Assembly (NCBI GenBank): GCA_937975725.1 | Contig: CALJUL010000136.1 | Location: 1 to 19,752 of the forward strand | Reading direction: 5' to 3' | Length of the DNA: 19,752 nt | Source: an uncultured Pseudoxanthomonas sp. | Lineage (GTDB): Bacteria; Pseudomonadota; Gammaproteobacteria; Xanthomonadales; Xanthomonadaceae | Shown: positions 1 to 6,544 of the stretch, piece by piece | How positions within the stretch are numbered: position 1 is the first letter of the stretch | Layout of the letters: each line of letters begins with the position of its first letter | The notes under the pieces: model-generated | Told to the model about the DNA's origin: nothing | What the model saw: the letters and a program-made list of their open reading frames with translations, nothing else | Databases searched by the model: none | Program-made: the position numbers and the translations under genes

Positions 1-77
1 TGGTGACTGGTGACTGGTGACTGGTGACTGGTGACTGGTGACTGGTGACTGGTGAGCGGTGAGCGGTGAGCGGTGAG
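1..77. repeat. Heptamer tandem repeat (VNTR/SSR)
   Basis: Seven perfect copies of TGGTGAC (1-49) are followed by one TGGTGAG and three CGGTGAG copies (50-77), giving eleven 7-bp units in all. The array touches the left edge, so its true length is unknown. The change from TGGTGAC to CGGTGAG units is a single clean switch, as expected if blocks expanded separately by slippage. Seven is not a multiple of three, so copy-number changes would shift the frame of any gene running through it. The nearest coding start to the right is about 360 bases away, and nothing shows what the array serves. Confidence 0.93.
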
Positions 78-437
78 GCGGGGCGATGCTTCCGCTCTTC
101 TGCGCGCAGGGCGTGATCGTTCAATCTGTTTCATCGCCGCGGCTGCGTGACTATCGATCCACTCCCGCCTCTTTCGTATCGACCTCCTTCCGATCCGATG
201 CGGAACGGGACGGCGCCCCGGCATCGGAAACACACCCTGCCCCTCTGCCAAGGCCCGACTGCCGACCGATCCGGGTCATGCTGGTCGACTCCTTCCACCC
301 GACCGTCCAAGCCTCGAAGCCTCGAAGCCTCCGGCCTTCCGGCCCGAACTGCGCACCGCTTCCTGCTAACGGCCGGCAGCCATCAGGCCCCGCAAGCCCG
401 CCCATGACCGGTGCGGGGGCTATGGCAAAATCGGCCC
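78..437. other. Intergenic stretch, no convincing gene
   Basis: About 360 bases lie between the heptamer array and the LuxR-family regulator. The open frames on both strands give low-complexity Pro/Ser/Arg-rich peptides with no recognisable family, so I treat them as chance. The segment near 309-341 holds a short direct repeat (CCTCGAAG twice) followed by a small CCGG-rich inverted repeat. The only functional candidate is the promoter next to the regulator start, listed separately. Confidence 0.6.
404..431 (+). promoter_or_regulatory. Candidate promoter for the MalT-like regulator (possibly leaderless)
   Basis: ATGACC (404-409, 4 of 6 matches to TTGACA) lies 16 bases before CAAAAT (426-431, 4 of 6 matches to TATAAT). 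Six bases after the -10 comes the chosen ATG at 438, so transcription would begin at or next to the start codon. No Shine-Dalgarno sequence stands at a usable distance before that ATG. The match is modest and unproven. Confidence 0.35.
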
Positions 438-3098
438 ATGCTTGAAGAGCCCGGCCTGATCACCTTCGCGCAGACCAAGATCCAGCCGCCGCGGCTCCGG
501 TCCGGGCTGATCGTGCGCGCCGCGCTGGAACGCAACCTGCACGGCGCGCTGGCCAGCCGCCGCCTGACCGTATTGCAGGCCCCGGCTGGCTGGGGCAAGA
601 CCTCGGCGCTGACCCGCGTGCTGTCGCAGCTTCCTACCGGCCACGCCTACGTGTGGATCGCGGCCGACGAGGACGACGACCTGCAACGTTTCCTGGCCTG
701 CCTGTCCGCCGCGCTGGAACCGCTGGACCTGGCGTGGCGCATCGCGCCGCGGGCGCTGCCGACGCTGGCGCTGGCCGAGCGCGGGCTGCGCCAGGTGGCG
801 GACGAAGTGGCCAATGCGCTGGCCAGTTCCGAGATCGAGCGCGGCACGCTGGTGATCGACGACGCGCACCGCGTGAAGGACCCGCGCGTGTTCGAACTGC
901 TGCGCCTGCTGCTGGAGAGCCTGCCCGCGCCGCATTGGGGCCTGGCCTTGTCCACGCGCACGGTGCCGGACCTGCCGCTGGCGCGCTGGCGGGCGCTGGA
1001 CGAAGTGGCCGAATTGCGCCTGGAAGACCTGCGTTTCGACGAGCAGGACGTGGCCGCCCTGCTGGCCGCCAACGGCGTGGCGCCGGATATCGCCTCCGAA
1101 CTAGCCCGGCGCACCGACGGCTGGGCCGCGGGCCTGCGCCTGCTGATGTCGGTGGGCGGCGGCATGGGCCATGGACGCTCCGCGGCGCCCGGCCAGCGCC
1201 ACGTCTTCGAATACCTGGCCGACGAAGTGCTGTCGGCCGTCGACGCGGAGCTGCGCGATTTTCTGTTGCGCTGCTCGATCCTGCCGGAGCTCACGCCGCG
1301 CCGCTGCGCCTACGTTGCGCAGCAGCCGCGCGCCGGCCTGCTGCTGGAACGGATCGAGCGCGAGGGATTGTTCGTCGTCCTGCTGGACGCCGAGGAACGC
1401 ACGCTGCGCCTGCACGATCTGTTCCGCGATTTCCTGGAAGACCGCCTGCAGCGCGACCATGCCGACGAACTGCCCGGCCTGCTGCGCCGCGCGGCCGAGC
1501 ACGAACCGGACCTGGCGCGCGCGGTGGGCTGGCTGGCGCGCGCCGGTGCCTGGGAAGAAGCCGCGCAGGCGATGGCGGAACGCGGCCCGGCCCTGGTGCC
1601 GCTCGGCGGCGGCCCGACGGTCGGGCGGCTGCTGACGCTGTTTCCCGACGAGGAACAGCAACGCCGGCCGGAACTGCACTATCTCCGCGCCCTGTGCGCC
1701 TACCAGCAATTCGATTTCGAGATCCTGTGCCGGGAGATGGCGCAGGCGGCCGCCGGTTACCAGCGCGGCGGCCAGCACGAGCGGGCCACCCTGGCGCGCA
1801 TCTACGCGGCGGTGGGCATGCGCAACAGCGGGCGGCAGGACGAGGCCCGGCAGGCTTTCCTGCAATTGGGCGCGGAGCCGCTCACCGGCGCCGCGGCCGC
1901 GCTGGCCGCCTATTTCTCGGCCTGGGAAGCCTATGCCGACCATCGGCCGGACGGCGTCGCCCCTGCCTTCGCGCGGGCGCTGGGCTGGCTGGAACAGTCC
2001 GACGACGGTCAGTTGTGGGAGATGTGCTTCATGCACTGCTTCCTGCTCGGATGCCCCGGCATGGCGCCGCTGGCGCAGCGCTTCGACGAATGCGCGCTGC
2101 AGCTCACCCGTGACATCCCGAGCGTGCTGCGCGGCAGCGTGCTGCATTCGCGCGCCACCGCGGCCTGGGGCGCCGGCGACCTGGCACAGGCCGCGGAACT
2201 GCTGGCAGCCGCGGACGAGAACGTCCAGTGGCTGGGCAATCCGCGCACCCTCGCCACCGAGAACTACATGCTGCACCTAGCGCTGGACGCGTTGCGTGGC
2301 GACCGCCAGGCCGTCGAGCACCAGGAACGGCGCATGTACACGGACATGCGCGAATCGGGCGACGCCAACCGGCGCACCCACCTGAGTTCCGCGCTGCTGG
2401 CCACCGCCCGCGCCTGGTGGTTGCTCGGCGACGAAGCGCGCCTGCAGGCGGTGGCGCAGGAAATGCGGCAGGCGCGCGATGACTTCGAATGGCGCTACGC
2501 CGAGGCCGAACGCTCGATGGTCCAGGGCATGCTGGCGCTGCGCCTGGGCCGCGATGCCGAGGCGGCGGAACTGCTGGACGCTTCGCTGGTGGAAACCGCG
2601 GAAGAAGACCTGACCTTCTTCCGCAACAGCCAGACCCGGGTGATGCTGGCCGAAGCACATCTAAGGCTCGGCGACGCCGAAGCCGCCGCCCGGACGCTGC
2701 GGCCGTGGCTGGCACGCGCGCACGACGGCGGCTTCGTCGGCGGCGCGATGATGGCCGGGCCCCGCGTGCTCGAATCGCTGGTGCGCGCGCCCTGGAACGG
2801 ACGGCTGGCACCGGCCGACCTCGCGCTGCTGCAACGGCTGTGCGACGCCCTGAGCCGGCTACGCGCCGGCCGCGACGGCGCACCGTTGCGCGCCGGCGGC
2901 CTGACCGAGCGCGAATGGCAGGTGCTGGAGCGCATCGCCGCCGGCGACAGCAACAAACTGATCGCGCGCGCGCTGGACCTCAGCCTGTTCACGGTCAAGC
3001 GCCACGTCGCCAACATCTTCGACAAGCTGGCATTGGGTTCGCGCACCCAGGCCGCCGTGTGGCTGCGCGGGCAACGCGGCGCCGACGGCGCCCGCTGA
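438..3098 (+). CDS. MalT-like ATP-dependent LuxR-family transcriptional regulator
   Basis: The product is a cytoplasmic STAND-type activator of about 886 residues, close to E. coli MalT (901). Near the N-terminus it has the family motif TKIQPPRLRSGLIVR, then a Walker A motif APAGWGKT (residues 48-55), a Walker B-like TLVIDDAH (137-144) and a sensor-like LSTRTVPDLPLARWR (about 171-185). A long Ala/Leu-rich helical-repeat region fills the middle. The C-terminus is a GerE/LuxR helix-turn-helix (about 822-877: LTEREWQVLERIAAGDSNK, then TVKRHVANIFDKL). In this family ATP and an inducer drive multimerisation and DNA binding; the inducer here is unknown. I chose ATG 438 because homology begins at once and a promoter-like sequence abuts it. 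A GTG at 411 would add nine residues, including part of that promoter. It ends 17 bases from the convergent lipoprotein gene. Its target genes cannot be read from sequence. Confidence 0.93.
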   Translation: MLEEPGLITFAQTKIQPPRLRSGLIVRAALERNLHGALASRRLTVLQAPAGWGKTSALTRVLSQLPTGHAYVWIAADEDDDLQRFLACLSAALEPLDLAWRIAPRALPTLALAERGLRQVADEVANALASSEIERGTLVIDDAHRVKDPRVFELLRLLLESLPAPHWGLALSTRTVPDLPLARWRALDEVAELRLEDLRFDEQDVAALLAANGVAPDIASELARRTDGWAAGLRLLMSVGGGMGHGRSAAPGQRHVFEYLADEVLSAVDAELRDFLLRCSILPELTPRRCAYVAQQPRAGLLLERIEREGLFVVLLDAEERTLRLHDLFRDFLEDRLQRDHADELPGLLRRAAEHEPDLARAVGWLARAGAWEEAAQAMAERGPALVPLGGGPTVGRLLTLFPDEEQQRRPELHYLRALCAYQQFDFEILCREMAQAAAGYQRGGQHERATLARIYAAVGMRNSGRQDEARQAFLQLGAEPLTGAAAALAAYFSAWEAYADHRPDGVAPAFARALGWLEQSDDGQLWEMCFMHCFLLGCPGMAPLAQRFDECALQLTRDIPSVLRGSVLHSRATAAWGAGDLAQAAELLAAADENVQWLGNPRTLATENYMLHLALDALRGDRQAVEHQERRMYTDMRESGDANRRTHLSSALLATARAWWLLGDEARLQAVAQEMRQARDDFEWRYAEAERSMVQGMLALRLGRDAEAAELLDASLVETAEEDLTFFRNSQTRVMLAEAHLRLGDAEAAARTLRPWLARAHDGGFVGGAMMAGPRVLESLVRAPWNGRLAPADLALLQRLCDALSRLRAGRDGAPLRAGGLTEREWQVLERIAAGDSNKLIARALDLSLFTVKRHVANIFDKLALGSRTQAAVWLRGQRGADGAR

Positions 3099-3115
3099 CC
3101 GCGCAGCCCGGCGGA

Positions 3116-4411
3116 TCACCTGCGCAGTTCCCGGAACTGCCAGGTCACCTTCACCGCGAATTCGGTCTCGTGGAAGTTGGCCACCTGCCGCTTCCAGGCA
3201 TACGGATCGCCGTTGGCGTCCTGGACGATCTCGGGCCGGCCGGTCGTGTTGGTGACGCGGCTGACCCCGTTCATGTCGCCCTTGATCTTGAACACCCGCT
3301 CGGCATGGCCTTCCAGCGGCGCGCCCTTGAGCCGTTCGGTGATCCACTGCAGCACCGTCTTCCCGGTCGGGATGTCCGTGCCGCCCGGCAGCCCGCCGGG
3401 GCTGTCTTCCTCCAGTGGCTTGCCCAGCAGCTTCGACTGGATGGTGCGGTGCACCGGGATCATCGGCATGTAGAAGCTCTGGATGTAGAGCTTCCCGGTC
3501 TTCACGTCGGTGATGATCTGGTTGCTGGCGCAGGTCATCGATAGCTGCGACGGAATGAGCGCGCCCTCGGCCGCGCCGATGGCCGTGTGGGTGCCTTCGG
3601 CCGGGCCGGACACGTCGTTCAATTTCTCGCTGGCCTGGTACCGGTAGTCCCCCACGACGGTGGCGCCGCACGGCTCGCGCATTTCCCAGCGCTGGAACCT
3701 ATCGGCGGCCGGCTCGGCGAAGCCGGGACCGGTGTTGGCGATGCCGTCGGCCATGGTCGTGTGCCGGGCGCCCTTCTCCTGCATGCAGGCGTCGAACTTC
3801 AGCCGGTCCTTCACCGGGATGGTGCGGCTGCATTCGGCGCTGATCTCCTGGATCTTCTGCAGCACCTCGGCGTCCTGGCCGGTCGCGTTGCGCGCCATCA
3901 TCTCCATGCCCAGCTTCATCAGGCAGTCCTGGTCCTTGTTGCAGGCCTGCGAGCGCCGCGCCAGTTCGGCCGCGCGGTCCGGGTCGACCCTGGTCATCCG
4001 CGAAGGATCGATCACCGTGTTGAACGGGCTCGTGGCCTGGCCGTCGCCCTGCCGGCCGATCCGCGTCGCCTGCGCCTGCGCCCGCTGGGCCTGGCGCAAC
4101 GCTTTCGCGTCGTAGTCCGGGTCGTAGGGATTGATGTTGTCCAGTCCGGGCGCCGCCACGTAGGGAATGTTCAAGGTGAAGGACTGGCTGAAGGCGCCGT
4201 CCTTCCATTCCGTGCCGTTCTTCCACCGTTCGTGGCCGGAGTCGATCTTGACCTCCACCTCGAGCACGCCCCGCCTGCCGTTCGCCGCTCCCGCCGAGGG
4301 AACCGATGCGTCCATGCAGGCGAGCAGGCCCGTCGTGGCCGCCACGAGCAGGACCGCCGTGCGCAACCCGGGACCGGACCGCCCGCTCTTCAACCGCTTG
4401 CCGAATTTCAT
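3116..4411 (-). CDS. Hypothetical cysteine-containing lipoprotein
   Basis: I do not recognise the family. From ATG 4411 the product is 431 residues. It has a basic N-region (MKFGKRLKSGRSG), a hydrophobic core and a lipobox-like LLAC with Cys32, followed by Met rather than Asp. This suggests a lipoprotein sent to the outer membrane. Residues after about 50 look strand-forming. The middle holds CNKDQDC and later single cysteines (SAEC, DACMQEKG, EPCG, MTCAS), so disulfides in the periplasm are likely. The C-terminus (WKRQVANFHETEFAVKVTW) is again strand-like. A GTG at 4417, two codons upstream, has AGGA seven bases before it and may be the real start. The open frame runs on to 4690, but that extension has no homology-like character. 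The gene diverges from the cytochrome c gene and converges with the regulator. Confidence 0.72.
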   Translation of the reverse strand: MKFGKRLKSGRSGPGLRTAVLLVAATTGLLACMDASVPSAGAANGRRGVLEVEVKIDSGHERWKNGTEWKDGAFSQSFTLNIPYVAAPGLDNINPYDPDYDAKALRQAQRAQAQATRIGRQGDGQATSPFNTVIDPSRMTRVDPDRAAELARRSQACNKDQDCLMKLGMEMMARNATGQDAEVLQKIQEISAECSRTIPVKDRLKFDACMQEKGARHTTMADGIANTGPGFAEPAADRFQRWEMREPCGATVVGDYRYQASEKLNDVSGPAEGTHTAIGAAEGALIPSQLSMTCASNQIITDVKTGKLYIQSFYMPMIPVHRTIQSKLLGKPLEEDSPGGLPGGTDIPTGKTVLQWITERLKGAPLEGHAERVFKIKGDMNGVSRVTNTTGRPEIVQDANGDPYAWKRQVANFHETEFAVKVTWQFRELRR

Positions 4412-4517
4412 GTCCACCAGACTTTCCTGAAAAGTGATCGCCGGCCGCTGCCGCCGATGCGGCGCAGCCCACTGTGCTGCCAGTCTGGCGAGCCGGCAGA
4501 ACCGCGGCATCGCCCAC

Positions 4518-4574
4518 AGGAACCATCCCGCGCACGGCGAAGAACCATTGGCACCCGTCGCGGGCATGGTTCCT
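4518..4574. promoter_or_regulatory. Three GAACCAT motifs between divergent genes (candidate operator)
   Basis: GAACCAT occurs at 4520-4526 and 4542-4548 in the same orientation, 22 bases apart (about two helical turns), and in inverted form (ATGGTTC) at 4566-4572. The outer copies extend to a perfect 9-bp inverted repeat, AGGAACCAT and ATGGTTCCT. The cluster sits roughly midway in the 297-base region between the lipoprotein start (-) and the cytochrome start (+). That is a normal place for a shared operator. The protein that might bind is unknown. Confidence 0.4.
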
Positions 4575-4708
4575 TCTCGCGCAAGCCGATGGCTCCCCCG
4601 GGCGATGCACTGCCGAAGCCGCGTTGCGGAAACTGGACGCCGGGGCCTTCCCCAGGCGCGTCGGCGATCCGCCGCGCCGCACACGATCACCTCTCCGGAA
4701 ACCGAATC

Positions 4709-5281
4709 ATGAAAATCTCCCCGCGATCAAACCGCCTGGCGCGATCGATGCTCTGGGCCGTTGCGGCCTGCATGCCGGTCGTCGTCCAGGCGGCCCCTCC
4801 TCCCGCAAAGGCCGGACAGGAAACGCCCGCCGCCGCCCGGCAAGCCGAACGCGGCCGCTACCTCGTCCTGATCACCGGCTGCAACGACTGCCACACGCCC
4901 GGCTACGGAGCCTCCGGCGGCAAGGTCGCGGAGCAGGACTGGCTGGTCGGCGACACCCTGGGCTACAGCGGCCCCTGGGGCACGACCTATCCCACCAACC
5001 TGCGCCTGCTGGCGGCGGGAATGACCGAAGCGCAATGGCTGACCCTGGCCGGGCAGAAGAAGATGCGCCCGCCCATGCCCTGGCCCAGCCTGCACGCGAT
5101 GCAACAGGACGACCTGAAGGCCATCTACCGCTACATCACCCGGCTCGGCCCCAAGGGCAAGCCGGCTCCCGCCTACCTGCCGCCGGGCAGCAAGCCTCGC
5201 GGACCGGCGGTGGTCTTTCCGGCCGCGCCTGCTCCTGCGAAAAGCGGTGGAGCGAAAGGCGCGAATGGGGCCGCGCCCTGA
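4709..5281 (+). CDS. Exported monohaem cytochrome c
   Basis: The product is a 190-residue periplasmic c-type cytochrome. A signal peptide covers about residues 1-28 (MLWAVAACMPVVVQA, probable cleavage before APPP). Haem is attached at CNDCH (Cys58, Cys61, His62), with His62 as proximal ligand. Met123 in MRPPMPWPSLHAM is the likely distal ligand. The flanking GRYLVLITG, GPWGTTYPTNLR and DLKAIYRYI segments match the class I cytochrome domains often paired with oxidoreductases. The C-terminus, from about 145, is Pro/Ala/Gly-rich and probably a flexible tail. The start at 4709 is weakly supported by GGAA eight bases upstream and strongly by the signal peptide. No oxidoreductase partner lies in the window, so its electron donor and acceptor are unknown. 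It shares its upstream region with the divergent lipoprotein gene. Confidence 0.9.
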   Translation: MKISPRSNRLARSMLWAVAACMPVVVQAAPPPAKAGQETPAAARQAERGRYLVLITGCNDCHTPGYGASGGKVAEQDWLVGDTLGYSGPWGTTYPTNLRLLAAGMTEAQWLTLAGQKKMRPPMPWPSLHAMQQDDLKAIYRYITRLGPKGKPAPAYLPPGSKPRGPAVVFPAAPAPAKSGGAKGANGAAP

Positions 5282-5363
5282 CGGTGGGTGCGGAGGCGGG
5301 CAGGATCAGGGGCTTGCCCGGGTTCCGCACGCATCGATCAGGATGCCGATTCCCGATGGAAAC

Positions 5364-5387
5364 GTTCTGCCATCTGCCGCAGAACGC
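5364..5387 (+). terminator. Hairpin downstream of the cytochrome c gene
   Basis: CGTTCTGC (5364-5371) and GCAGAACG (5380-5387) form a perfect 8-bp stem with an 8-base loop, about 80 bases after the cytochrome stop. No T-run follows, so if it ends transcription it is not a classical intrinsic terminator. It could equally protect the 3' end. Confidence 0.35.
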
Positions 5388-5475
5388 ATGACCCGGCAAG
5401 AAGCGTAGCGACACCACGCCCCTACCTCTGGATTGGACTTCCTGCCTTCCGCGCAACCGGAGTTCCCCGGTTGTG

Positions 5476-5518
5476 TGGCGGCCGGCAACGGGATCAGAAA
5501 GCCCGTAACCGGCCGCCA
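5476..5518 (-). terminator. Strong hairpin after the three-gene operon
   Basis: TGGCGGCCGG (5476-5485) pairs perfectly with CCGGCCGCCA (5509-5518). After a two-base internal mismatch ACGGG pairs with CCCGT, leaving a 9-base loop. It begins 13 bases past the OmpA-family stop on the minus strand, where an operon terminator is expected. No T-run follows in either direction, so it may act as an RNA-stabilising 3' stem as well as a terminator. It lies between the convergent cytochrome gene and the operon. Confidence 0.55.
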
Positions 5519-5531
5519 GTATTCGACAGGC

Positions 5532-6530
5532 TCACTTGACCTTCAGGCGCACTTCCACGCGGCGATTCGGGATCAGGCACTCGCGCAACGCGGCCTGCGG
5601 CTTGACGCCTTCGCATTGCTGGACCTGTTCGGTATCGCCCTTGAAGGTGTAGGTGATCGTGGCCGGCTCGATCCCCCGCTCGGCCAGCAGCGTGCGTACG
5701 GTCTGTGCACGGCGTTCGGACAGGGCCTGGTTGTAGTCGAACCCACGGCCCTGCAGGCGGTCGGCGTGACCGACCAGTTCAACGTCGGTCAGCGTCAAAC
5801 CTTCCTCGCGCAGGCGGCCCAGTTCGCGGTCGAGGCTCTGCAGCGTGTAGGCGCGGATGTCATGGCGGCCGGAACGGTCGAACTCGAACAGCACGTTCGC
5901 GATCAGCACGGTGCCGGCGGGCAGTGCGGCGGGAACGGCCGGGCCGGCGCCGCACTGGCGCGCCAGCGCCTCGGCGTCGCTGACCAGATCCTCGGCGATC
6001 TGAATGTAGGGCTTGGCATGGCGCCATTGCTGCTGGTTGAACTCGTTGCCGGCGTGCACCAGTTCCACTTCGCCGCAGGCCACTGCCTGCTGCGCGCATT
6101 CGAACCCAGGCGTGCCGTGGATCGCACCCAGTCGCTTCCACAGATCCTCGCGCACGCGCGCGGCATTGTTGACCAGCGGCGTGTCGGTCGGCAGCGGCGA
6201 AACGCCCTGCTCCATGCCCACGATCAGCTTCTCCGACTCGGTCAGCGCTTCCTGCGGGAAGGCGCTGCGGTCGTTGCGGGTATATTCGTGGAAGGACACG
6301 TCCAACCAGCACTGCGCCTTGGACAGATGGTAGTCGCGCACCGGCCGTCCGCCATCGTTGAGCGCTTTGATCCGGCCCTGGGTGTGCTCGTAGCCGGACA
6401 GGTCGGCGTGGATGGCCTCGTCGGTGATGCGGTCCTTCGGTGCGTTGAGCCGGGTCTGCTGGGCCTGAGTGGCGAAGGCCAGGCCGGCCAGAACGGCGGC
6501 GCACAGGAGGGAGGTCTTGGTGATGGTCAT
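5532..6530 (-). CDS. OmpA-family outer-membrane/peptidoglycan-binding protein
   Basis: The product is 332 residues and is the last gene of the operon. A signal peptide spans about 1-24 (SLLCAAVLAGLAFATQA, cleavage before QQTR). Residues about 25-200 are a mostly helical region specific to this protein. From about 213 comes the OmpA C-terminal domain: VLFEFD, then VGHADRLQG with Asp257, then NQALSERRAQTV with Arg274, ending NRRVEVRLKVK. Asp257 and Arg274 match the positions that hold diaminopimelate in OmpA-like domains. Two cysteines flank a loop near 306-318 (QCEGV and REC), probably a disulfide. There is no N-terminal OmpA barrel, so membrane attachment probably depends on partners. The start is fixed by GAGGAT seven bases upstream; this Shine-Dalgarno sequence overlaps the stop codon of the barrel gene, which implies translational coupling. 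Inferred role: anchoring the complex to the cell wall. Confidence 0.92.
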   Translation of the reverse strand: MTITKTSLLCAAVLAGLAFATQAQQTRLNAPKDRITDEAIHADLSGYEHTQGRIKALNDGGRPVRDYHLSKAQCWLDVSFHEYTRNDRSAFPQEALTESEKLIVGMEQGVSPLPTDTPLVNNAARVREDLWKRLGAIHGTPGFECAQQAVACGEVELVHAGNEFNQQQWRHAKPYIQIAEDLVSDAEALARQCGAGPAVPAALPAGTVLIANVLFEFDRSGRHDIRAYTLQSLDRELGRLREEGLTLTDVELVGHADRLQGRGFDYNQALSERRAQTVRTLLAERGIEPATITYTFKGDTEQVQQCEGVKPQAALRECLIPNRRVEVRLKVK

Positions 6531-6537
6531 GGTCGTA

Positions 6538-6544
6538 ATCCTCA
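6538..6544 (-). promoter_or_regulatory. Ribosome binding site overlapping the upstream stop codon
   Basis: Read on the minus strand, TGAGGAT contains the stop codon TGA of the barrel gene and a GAGGAT Shine-Dalgarno sequence, seven bases before the ATG of the OmpA-family gene. A ribosome ending the first gene is placed to start the second. Confidence 0.7.

Noticed and set aside
86..445. Small open frame of 119 codons before the regulator
   Set aside because: Low-complexity Pro/Ser/Arg content, no good ribosome binding site, and it overlaps the regulator start.
3587..4708. In-frame upstream extension of the cytochrome c gene
   Set aside because: The extension crosses the divergent lipoprotein gene and has no protein-like character. 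The signal peptide begins exactly at ATG 4709.
5476..5518. Hairpin as a dispersed GTAG-type repeat known from Stenotrophomonas
   Set aside because: The element lacks the GTAG head and appears only once here. A 3' stem of the operon explains it better.
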